Source: Saprospiraceae bacterium (GTDB lineage: Bacteria; Bacteroidota; Bacteroidia; Chitinophagales; Saprospiraceae). From it: a DNA stretch of 6,061 bases. A program made the translations under genes and the position numbers. Positions 1 through 5,697 of this stretch are shown one piece after another; the stretch's first letter is position 1, and each line of letters begins with the position of its first letter. The stretch covers positions 1 through 6,061 of the forward strand of contig JAJCYJ010000719.1 of the NCBI GenBank assembly GCA_029262975.1, written 5' to 3'. The notes below the pieces were generated by a model. It saw only the letters and a program-made list of their open reading frames with translations. It did not search any database and was not told the DNA's origin.

Positions 1-1
1 G

Positions 2-115
2 AAAATTGAGCACTTGAGTCAGTTCTGGGTTGCAGGTTTCGGGTTACGGGGCAACTCACCGCCGCACAACTATATCTCAAAAAGAATTACCTCAACGTTG
101 ATCACTGATTACTAA
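2..115 (+). pseudogene. Possible C-terminal end or remnant of an upstream protein
   Basis: A frame open from the window edge reads 37 codons to a TAA at 113-115. It begins KIEHLSQFWVAGFG, which resembles the beta-rich segment ending in 'SxFW/SxFxxG' found near the end of many secreted Bacteroidota surface proteins. That resemblance is from memory and weak. The remaining residues (LRGNSPPHNYISK and onward) look less protein-like, so this could be a genuine gene end, a frameshifted remnant or chance. The sequence to the left is missing, so the reading cannot be extended. I have no functional assignment. Confidence 0.25.
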
Positions 116-325
116 GACAAAAGTTGATTCATGGCACTTTAGCCTATTCTGATCCGAATAAAGACAATGCATTGTTCAAATATTCCGATCTTAATTACTA
201 TGTTGGGAGACATTATGAAATGCACTACATCTATTTTTATTATCCTTATTTCTGGTGCCTGAATCACATGATTGATATAATGTCAAAATCCACCAGATAA
301 TAGTCAAAATGAAATCTTAAGAACA
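116..325. other. Intergenic region upstream of the permease
   Basis: No convincing gene is present. A plus-strand frame is open from 109 to the TAA at 298-300. Its middle (about 139-264) reads like protein, with a DPNKDN stretch and then many Tyr and Phe, but it has no ATG near its beginning and no family I recognise. In another frame, an ATG at 215 preceded by gggaga (205-210) encodes a 15-residue hydrophobic peptide, MKCTTSIFIILISGA, ending at a TGA (260-262). It looks like a truncated lipoprotein signal peptide. A TATAAT hexamer lies at 276-281 without a matching upstream element, so no promoter is called. The region may be decayed coding DNA plus the leader of the permease gene. Confidence 0.35.
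282..310 (+). repeat. 8-bp direct repeats with 21-bp period before the permease gene
   Basis: GTCAAAAT occurs at 282-289 and again at 303-310, start to start exactly 21 bp. Similar sequence precedes both copies (GATATAAT before the first, GATAATA before the second), so the imperfect unit is about 15-16 bp. The second copy ends 15 bp before the permease ATG. The spacing equals two helical turns, as in LytTR-type tandem sites, and xxAGTCAAA partly resembles the published LytTR half-site pattern with its central GTT. The repeats are short and AT-rich, so chance is a real alternative. Confidence 0.3.
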
Positions 326-1549
326 ATGACACACGAAAAAAGACTTTTTTACGGAAGTTGTTTTGCCCTTATTACAACTGCTTTATCTTTTAGCATCAGG
401 GCTGGCGTATTGCCTCAAATAGGTGATGAATTGAGCCTTACTGCAGAACAATTGGGCTTTATCAACTCCATGTGGTTCCTGGGCTTCCCAATATCTATGG
501 TTATAGGAGGACTGGTATATCATACTGTCGGAGGTAAAAAAATAATGCAATTCGCCCTTTTAGCACATGGTATAGGAATCATCATGACGATATACTCGGG
601 AAGTTATACCGGATTGCTTATATCTACATTATTAATAGGATTGGGGAATGGCTGTACAGAAGCAGCGTGCAATCCAATGATTGCAGATACCTACGAAGGC
701 GTTCGAATGAGTAAAATGATGAATCGCTTTCACATGTGGTTTCCCGGAGGTATTGTAATCGGAAGTCTTGTCTCGAAGTTTATGACAGATGCGGGATTTA
801 ATTGGGAATCTCAAATATGGGTAATCATGATACCTACTTTGATTTATGCCTATCTCTTTTTTGGACAGGATTGGCCAAAAGCGAAAATTCAGGCTGCCGC
901 AAGTCTTTCTGGCAATGCACAAGCTATGATTAAGCCGCTATTTATTTTCATGTTCTTCTGTATGGCTCTTACGGCTATTTCAGAATTTGGACCGCAGCAA
1001 TGGGTAGGTCTTATACTTGCCAAAAGTGGCGCGCAACCCATGTTAATCCTTGCGCTTGTAACGGGACTCATGGCAGTCGCAAGATTTTTTGGAGGCGAGG
1101 TTGTCGCAAAGTTCAATACTACAGGGGTCTTACTTGGATCTGCTATTCTGGCGACGATTGGTGTATATCTATTCAGTACCCAGACGGGTGGTATGGCTTA
1201 TGTAGCGGCTATAATATATGCTTTAGGAATCGCATATTTCTGGCCAAACATGATTGGCTTTATTGCCGAATATATACCTAAAAGTGGAGCTCTCGGTATG
1301 TCCATAATCGGAGCAGTAGGTATGTTTTCAACATCAATATTCCAGCCTATTATAGGCAGGTGGATAGATTCTGACAGAGCAGAGATGGCAGGCATGGGAT
1401 ATTCAGGTGATGAATTAGACTTATTGGCCGGACAAGCTACCATGGGTACCATGGTATTGTTTCCCCTTATCCTGGTTGGATTGTTTACTATTTTATACTT
1501 CTGGATGAAAAAGAGAGGCACTGATGCACCGGAAGTAGCAGTAGCCTGA
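326..1549 (+). CDS. Major facilitator superfamily permease, sugar-transporter-like
   Basis: A 407-residue integral membrane protein with about twelve hydrophobic segments in two sets of six. The halves are separated by a polar linker around residues 181-202 (QDWPKAKIQ and following), and the length is normal for the superfamily. The segment GLGNGCTEAACNPM (105-118), followed by NRFHMWFPGG (133-142), resembles conserved helix 4-5 signatures of the fucose/glucose permease-like branch. The loop between helices 2 and 3 (HTVGGKKIM, 66-74) is a degenerate form of the superfamily A motif. A second-half motif SEFGPQQWVG (219-228) has acidic and aromatic residues that could face a substrate path. It probably imports a small solute across the inner membrane by cation symport, but the substrate cannot be read from sequence. 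The ATG has no clear Shine-Dalgarno site, as is common in Bacteroidota. A strong terminator follows, so it seems to be transcribed separately from the genes to its right. Confidence 0.88.
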   Translation: MTHEKRLFYGSCFALITTALSFSIRAGVLPQIGDELSLTAEQLGFINSMWFLGFPISMVIGGLVYHTVGGKKIMQFALLAHGIGIIMTIYSGSYTGLLISTLLIGLGNGCTEAACNPMIADTYEGVRMSKMMNRFHMWFPGGIVIGSLVSKFMTDAGFNWESQIWVIMIPTLIYAYLFFGQDWPKAKIQAAASLSGNAQAMIKPLFIFMFFCMALTAISEFGPQQWVGLILAKSGAQPMLILALVTGLMAVARFFGGEVVAKFNTTGVLLGSAILATIGVYLFSTQTGGMAYVAAIIYALGIAYFWPNMIGFIAEYIPKSGALGMSIIGAVGMFSTSIFQPIIGRWIDSDRAEMAGMGYSGDELDLLAGQATMGTMVLFPLILVGLFTILYFWMKKRGTDAPEVAVA

Positions 1550-1587
1550 CATAAATAAAATTGTTAGAATTATACAAATAATATAAT

Positions 1588-1624
1588 AAACTCCAAATGA
1601 TCATGTTGTCATTTGGAGTTTTTT
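1588..1624 (+). terminator. Intrinsic terminator of the permease gene
   Basis: A perfect 13-bp stem is formed by AAACTCCAAATGA (1588-1600) and TCATTTGGAGTTT (1609-1621), with an 8-base loop TCATGTTG. A run of six T residues (1619-1624) overlaps the end of the stem. It begins 38 bp after the permease stop codon, in the right orientation for a plus-strand transcript. The left side has only a short A-rich flank, so it should work mainly in one direction. It separates the permease from the LytTR regulator. Confidence 0.9.
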
Positions 1625-1697
1625 GATTTCCAAATTGAAATGAGTAAAAATTCTTTCAAATAAGGTAAATCAAAAATATGTCACACCACCATAACCT

Positions 1698-2456
1698 GTG
1701 CGATTTCGATTAATTACAACATACAAGCATCATTTTTGGATCGGACTTATTATTAGCATCTGGCTCATATTTTTCTTAGTGATAGTCGCCCCTTTCGATG
1801 TCCAGGAATTGCCTTTTGCGATACGATTGGAGTTAATGCCTTTATATGGGATTATCGCATTCATAGGATACATAGCACTTATTCCAATTCAAAACTGGCT
1901 ATATCTGAAGACACATAAATGGACACTTGTCCACGAATTTATTTTTCTGATTATTTTCAATGTGGTTGTTTCGATCAGTTCGTATTTCTATTATAAATCG
2001 GACATCGTGAATGGTGACTATGCTATGAGTCAATTTTTTATACATGTCTACATTCCTACGCTCATCTTATTATTAATCCCCTTAGTCATCCTCCGATTAT
2101 ATTTATTTCAAAGTAAAAGATTCGTACATGAGGAAAAAATAACATTGAGAGGTGATAATAAACATGACATTCTTCAAATTCCTTTTTCTGATCTTGTGTG
2201 TGCCTCCAGTGCAGATAATTACGTAGTTATAAATTATATTGAAGAAGGGAAGTTACAAAAGAGATTATTACGCAATACTTTAAAAGGCATCCAGGATCAA
2301 CAATCTTCATTACTAAAAGTACATCGATCGCATTTAATCAATCCTCTGCATTTTGTGGGCTGGAAGAACTCTGCAACACTCATACTTACTCATGTCGAAG
2401 TCCCGGTGAGCAAGGCCTATAAGAATAATGTCCTTTCTGAAATCAATCATCCCTAA
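1698..2456 (+). CDS. Membrane-anchored LytTR-domain transcription regulator
   Basis: A 252-residue protein with four predicted membrane helices (about 13-32, 48-66, 80-98 and 115-137), a short juxtamembrane segment, and a C-terminal LytTR DNA-binding domain (about 146-248). Typical LytTR features are ADNYVVINY (172-180), the LRNTLKGI segment (191-198), KVHRSHLIN (207-215) and the closing VPVSKAY (235-241). There is no receiver domain, so phosphorelay control is not expected. The N-terminal part, with APFDVQELPF after helix 1, matches a Bacteroidota group in which the membrane segment probably senses a signal or binds a partner. The start is GTG: a TAA lies six bases upstream in frame, and the first in-frame ATG (residue 47) would delete helix 1. 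An ATG at 1678 is out of frame and closes after 11 codons. No Shine-Dalgarno site is visible. It lies 87 bp before the hydrolase gene, which may be its target. Confidence 0.9.
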   Translation: MRFRLITTYKHHFWIGLIISIWLIFFLVIVAPFDVQELPFAIRLELMPLYGIIAFIGYIALIPIQNWLYLKTHKWTLVHEFIFLIIFNVVVSISSYFYYKSDIVNGDYAMSQFFIHVYIPTLILLLIPLVILRLYLFQSKRFVHEEKITLRGDNKHDILQIPFSDLVCASSADNYVVINYIEEGKLQKRLLRNTLKGIQDQQSSLLKVHRSHLINPLHFVGWKNSATLILTHVEVPVSKAYKNNVLSEINHP

Positions 2457-2478
2457 AAGCGGCGATTTCATCCCTAAA
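2447..2478 (+). repeat. Exact 11-bp direct repeats with 21-bp period; candidate LytTR operator
   Basis: TCATCCCTAAA occurs at 2447-2457 and 2468-2478, separated by 10 bp, start to start 21 bp. A partial third unit, CCTAAT, follows directly at 2479-2484. The first copy overlaps the stop codon of the LytTR gene and encodes its last residues; the second is intergenic. Characterised LytTR regulators (AgrA, ComE, VirR) bind tandem half-sites about two helical turns apart, which this spacing matches. The repeat itself does not resemble the known half-site consensus well. It lies 36-67 bp upstream of the TAGATTTG element of the hydrolase gene, which suits an activator site. A small local duplication is the main alternative. 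Confidence 0.4.
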
Positions 2479-2513
2479 CCTAATACAGGACTCCTTTTGC
2501 CAATTACCTCACT

Positions 2514-2521
2514 TAGATTTG
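2514..2521 (+). promoter_or_regulatory. Possible Bacteroidota -7 promoter element for the hydrolase gene
   Basis: TAGATTTG fits the Bacteroidota -7 consensus TAnnTTTG exactly and ends 22 bp before the hydrolase ATG, implying a very short leader. A TTTTG at 2495-2499 could serve as the -33 element, but the 14-bp spacing is shorter than usual. A promoter with a poor -33 element would fit dependence on an activator bound at the repeats upstream. This is inferred from motifs only. Confidence 0.35.
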
Positions 2522-2543
2522 AACCATCACAAATAATAAAAAA

Positions 2544-3620
2544 ATGAAGTTAATTATCACGGTTCTATCATTCCTCTTCATTCACATGACCGGTATCGCA
2601 CAGGAGGAAGTCTCAGACGCGAAAATGGATCAACTCCAGGATGAATTGATCAACGCCCATAAAATTATCGGTCTGGCTTCAGGTGTAACAAAAGATGGAT
2701 TAATAAAATGGAAGTCTGCCAGTGGTTATAGTAATATGCAAGAAAAGATCCCATTTGCCCTGACCACCAGGACACGAATTGCTTCTCTTGCAAAACCAAT
2801 GACAGCTATCGCTGTAATGCAACTTTATGAGAAGGGATTAATAGATCTGGACGAACCGATTCAGACATATATACCTGATTATCCAAAGGCTAAAAAAGGT
2901 ATCATAACTGTAAGACATTTGCTTTCTCATACATCGGGTATTTCAGGCTACAAAAATGCCAGGGAGGCCGAGTCCACAGCTAACTATGACAATCTCCAGG
3001 AAGCAGTAACTGTCTTTCATCAAAGAAAATTAAAATTCACACCAGGCACAGAATTTCTTTATAGCACTTATGGCTATGTCGTTCTTGGACTGATTATAGA
3101 GCACGTATCAGGACTTACTTTTGAATCTTATGTGAAGCAAAACATTTGGGACAAGGTTGAAATGAACAATACTGGTGTGGAAAAATATGATAGAGTTTAC
3201 TCAAATAAATCTGAATTATATCACTTCGAAAAAAAGAAAACAAAGAAGGCATCCAAAAATAATTTAAGTAACAGGATTCCCGGTGGAGGATTTTATAGCA
3301 CACTAGAGGATATGCTTAAATTCGGTAACGGGGTACTACAAAATATTTTTATTCAAGCAAGTACTTTAGAAGAAATGGTAAGTGTTAAAAGTCTGAAGAA
3401 AGAAGGTAACCCATATGGATACGGATGGTTTTTATATGCTCAAAAACCTGTAGAAAGTGCTGTGATCGGTCATGACGGAGGACAAAGCGGAGCTTCTACA
3501 CAAATTCTGATTAATCGGCGAAATAATACAGTGGTGGTTGTCTTAGCTAATACCTCCGGGAAGGGGAAGGAAGTAATAATGCATTGCGCCAATATTTTAA
3601 ATTTATCTAAGAGCGAATAG
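2544..3620 (+). CDS. Secreted serine hydrolase, LACTB / class C beta-lactamase-like
   Basis: A 358-residue protein with a type I signal peptide (residues 1-20, cleavage likely after GIAQ, leaving EEVSD), so it should act in the periplasm or outside the cell. The penicillin-binding/beta-lactamase fold shows its three active-site motifs: SLAK (81-84, nucleophile Ser81 and Lys84), YST (173-175) and HDG (310-312). Conserved support includes HLLSHTSGI (125-133), FTPGTEFLYS (165-174) and IPGGGFYST (245-253). YSTYGY and GHDGGQSGAS resemble mitochondrial LACTB and its bacterial relatives rather than true AmpC enzymes, where the second motif is YxN. The likely activity is peptidase or esterase; beta-lactam resistance should not be assumed. 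A lysine-rich insert (230-240) precedes the IPGGGF segment. The ATG is preceded by an A-rich stretch rather than a Shine-Dalgarno site. The LytTR gene 87 bp upstream, the intervening repeats and a -7-like element suggest it may be regulated by that protein. Confidence 0.88.
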   Translation: MKLIITVLSFLFIHMTGIAQEEVSDAKMDQLQDELINAHKIIGLASGVTKDGLIKWKSASGYSNMQEKIPFALTTRTRIASLAKPMTAIAVMQLYEKGLIDLDEPIQTYIPDYPKAKKGIITVRHLLSHTSGISGYKNAREAESTANYDNLQEAVTVFHQRKLKFTPGTEFLYSTYGYVVLGLIIEHVSGLTFESYVKQNIWDKVEMNNTGVEKYDRVYSNKSELYHFEKKKTKKASKNNLSNRIPGGGFYSTLEDMLKFGNGVLQNIFIQASTLEEMVSVKSLKKEGNPYGYGWFLYAQKPVESAVIGHDGGQSGASTQILINRRNNTVVVVLANTSGKGKEVIMHCANILNLSKSE

Positions 3621-3648
3621 ATTGATTGCCATAAGAGGTTGTAATTTT

Positions 3649-3684
3649 ATGACATTCTATAATAATCGTTTTAATCATAATTGA
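3649..3684 (+). other. Possible 11-codon leader reading frame overlapping the next start
   Basis: An ATG at 3649 preceded by AAGAGG (3633-3638, a Shine-Dalgarno-like site with 10-base spacing) opens a frame coding MTFYNNRFNHN. Its TGA (3682-3684) overlaps the TTG start of the DUF4010 gene by two bases. Such an overlap could deliver ribosomes to a weak TTG start by termination and reinitiation. The peptide has no recognisable function, and the match may be accidental. Confidence 0.18.
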
Positions 3685-4919
3685 ACACTGATCTAACTAT
3701 ACTAGGTATTGCACTTGGGCTGGGATTGTTGGCAGGTCTCCAAAAGGAGCGTGGCCGGGCGCGTATTGCAGGCATCCGCACGTTTGGGCTAATTACCGTT
3801 TTCGGGGCGATCTGCGGCCTATTAAGTGGACAGTTTGATTCAGAATGGCTAATTGTAGCCGGGTTGTTGTCAATAGCATCATTGATGACTGTTGCCAATA
3901 TTCTACAAAAAAATGACCCGAAACCCGATATTGGTCAGACTACAGAAATAGCTGCTCTGGTTATGTTTGGTGTAGGCTGTTATCTTGCTGTAGGCAATCT
4001 GGTAGCAGGAATTGTGATCGGAGCTGTGGTGGCAATCCTACTCTATTTGAAGGAGTTCTTCGCACACCACATATCGCAGTTGGATGAAAAGGATTTTGAT
4101 GCAATAATGGTATTTGTTGCGACTTCACTTGTCATTCTGCCTATTCTGCCAACAGAAAAATTCGGCCCATATAACGTACTCAGCCTCAAAGAGATATGGC
4201 TTATGGTTGTATTAATCGTTGGCATTAGCGTGACCGGATATTTCGCTTATAAATGGTTGGGTAAAAAAGTGGGAACCGGGCTAAGTGGTATTCTTGGAGG
4301 CCTTATATCAAGTACCGCAACTACAGTTACTTTTGCCAGGCAGTCGAAAGAATCTGAAACTTCCTATTTGCTCTCCGCATTTATAATTGTGGCAGCTTCC
4401 GCCGTTTCATTTTTTCGAATCATACTCGAAGTAGTAGTAGTCGCTCCAGGATATATATCTATTGTCATTCCACCTTTGCTGGCTGTTGCTTCCATCATCG
4501 GTGTCATCTCATTATTACTATTCTTTAAGAGCAACAAAATCCAAAATGAAAGTGTCCATGATCCTAAAAATCCGGCACAATTTAAGACTGCATTGATTTT
4601 TGCCTTATTATATGGAGTCATTTTACTACTCATAGCCTTTGTAAAGGATTCTTTCGGCTCTCAAGGATTATATGTTGTTTCATTTATAAGTGGCCTGACC
4701 GATATGGATGCCATCACATTGTCGCTGGCAAATACTATGAATGAAGGACAGATATTACCTGAAAATGGTTGGAAATATATTCTTGTAGCTGGGTTATCCA
4801 ACTTAATGTTTAAAGGAGGCATGGTCTTCGTTCTGGGACATAAACGATTGACACGAATCGTAATGCCCATATTCGGGGCTACTTTAATCTGTGGAATTCT
4901 CGTGATAATTTTCTGGTGA
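3681..4919 (+). CDS. MgtC/SapB-like DUF4010 integral membrane protein
   Basis: A 412-residue polytopic membrane protein, about the usual length for this family. The N-terminal MgtC-like part (about 1-130) has LLAGLQKERGR (16-26) and AGIRTFGL (30-37), the conserved first loop with its basic residues. The DUF4010 part (about 150-412) shows LPTEKFGPYNVLSLKEIW (156-173), GGLISSTATTVTFARQSK (206-223), GLTDMDAITLS (338-348) and NLMFKGGMVFVLG (374-386). The family is predicted to be a transporter or membrane protein of unknown substrate. The link to magnesium rests only on MgtC similarity, and MgtC itself is not a proven transporter. The start is TTG, because a TAA lies immediately upstream and the first in-frame ATG is residue 69, well inside the conserved region. 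The short N-terminus before the AGLQKERGR loop is normal for the family. It follows the hydrolase by 60 bp without a visible terminator, so the two may be cotranscribed. Confidence 0.88.
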   Translation: MNTDLTILGIALGLGLLAGLQKERGRARIAGIRTFGLITVFGAICGLLSGQFDSEWLIVAGLLSIASLMTVANILQKNDPKPDIGQTTEIAALVMFGVGCYLAVGNLVAGIVIGAVVAILLYLKEFFAHHISQLDEKDFDAIMVFVATSLVILPILPTEKFGPYNVLSLKEIWLMVVLIVGISVTGYFAYKWLGKKVGTGLSGILGGLISSTATTVTFARQSKESETSYLLSAFIIVAASAVSFFRIILEVVVVAPGYISIVIPPLLAVASIIGVISLLLFFKSNKIQNESVHDPKNPAQFKTALIFALLYGVILLLIAFVKDSFGSQGLYVVSFISGLTDMDAITLSLANTMNEGQILPENGWKYILVAGLSNLMFKGGMVFVLGHKRLTRIVMPIFGATLICGILVIIFW

Positions 4920-4984
4920 TTCACATAAAAGCAGTATGCCACCTCTACCCTGCTCTATTGAATGTCTTTATACCAGTGATCTAA

Positions 4985-5692
4985 TTATTTATGATATAAT
5001 AATTTTACTTGTTCCCGATATAATCTAGAACTGGGAATGACACGACCACCTATCATGCGTATCAAATAGTCTCCCTGGTATATTCTCACCATATCCCGTA
5101 TGTGGCGCTTATTGATACTAAAAGATCGATGTACCCGGACAAGTCCAAATTCTTCTAATTCTTGCATCAATTTCTTCATTGTACTTCTTTTTCTAAGAAT
5201 GTCGGTTGTAGTATGAATTTTTACATAATTATCATCTGCCTCTATATGAGTGATATCATTCACCTCGATTTTTGATCTGATCCCTTTACTATGAATCATT
5301 ATAAACACCGGTCCGCTATCTTTATAATTTGTGAGTGTTGAAATCGCTCGTTTCATTGATCTGTTGAAGCGCTCCTTTGCAATTGGCTTCAGAAGGTAGT
5401 CAAACGCTGCATATTCAAACGCCTTTACGGCAAATTGATCATAAGCCGTTATGAATATTATGAGCATATCCTTTCTTTTAATTCTGTCAAGGATATCAAA
5501 CCCCGAAGCCATAGGCATTTTGATATCAAGGAATAAAACGTGGGGACTTTGCTCTTCCACAGCCTGAATTGTCTGGAGGCCATCAGAACATTCTTTTATC
5601 ACATCAAATCTTTCAAATGAATTGATCAAATGAACAATTCGCTCCCGCACCAATGGCTCATCGTCAGCTATGATTACTTTATAGTGCTTCAT
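4985..5692 (-). CDS. LytR/AlgR-type response regulator with LytTR domain
   Basis: A 235-residue two-domain regulator. The receiver domain (about 3-120) has the acidic pocket Asp10-Asp11, phosphoacceptor Asp56 in LFLDIKMP (53-60), Thr82 in FITAYD and Lys102 in LLKPI, so all catalytic residues are intact. The C-terminal LytTR domain (about 130-235) has IEADDNYVKIH (150-160), LRKRSTMKKLMQEL (166-179) and VRVHRSFSINKRHI (185-198), and ends with IPSSRLYREQVK. It should be phosphorylated by the kinase encoded just upstream and then bind tandem DNA sites. The ATG lies 5 bp after the kinase stop codon, so the genes are almost certainly cotranscribed, kinase first. It converges on the DUF4010 gene with a 65-bp gap that lacks an obvious terminator. 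Its targets cannot be identified here. Confidence 0.95.
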   Translation of the reverse strand: MKHYKVIIADDEPLVRERIVHLINSFERFDVIKECSDGLQTIQAVEEQSPHVLFLDIKMPMASGFDILDRIKRKDMLIIFITAYDQFAVKAFEYAAFDYLLKPIAKERFNRSMKRAISTLTNYKDSGPVFIMIHSKGIRSKIEVNDITHIEADDNYVKIHTTTDILRKRSTMKKLMQELEEFGLVRVHRSFSINKRHIRDMVRIYQGDYLIRMIGGRVIPSSRLYREQVKLLYHK

Positions 5693-5697
5693 GATAA

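Noticed and set aside
92..101. Perfect 10-bp palindrome TCAACGTTGA
   Set aside because: Short, with no extension, no partner site and no promoter nearby; expected by chance in a window this size.
276..281. TATAAT hexamer upstream of the permease
   Set aside because: It lacks a paired upstream element and does not fit the Bacteroidota TAnnTTTG pattern; AT-rich DNA produces such hexamers often.
1438..1456. Near-palindromic TACCATGGGTACCATGGTA inside the permease gene
   Set aside because: It encodes in-frame residues TMGTMV of a hydrophobic helix and is not an exact palindrome, so coding repetition explains it.
1198..1521. 107-codon open frame on the minus strand within the permease gene
   Set aside because: It lies antisense to a well-supported membrane protein gene and its translation shows no family features; a shadow frame.
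2544..3620. Reading the serine hydrolase as an antibiotic-resistance beta-lactamase
   Set aside because: The motifs fit LACTB-like peptidases or esterases (YST rather than YxN), and nothing in the context indicates a resistance cassette.
4920..4984. Possible terminator between the convergent genes (AGCAG 4930-4934 / CTGCT 4950-4954, followed on the minus strand by TTTA)
   Set aside because: The stem is only 5 bp, needs a bulge to extend and lacks a real T run on either strand. It is too weak to call.
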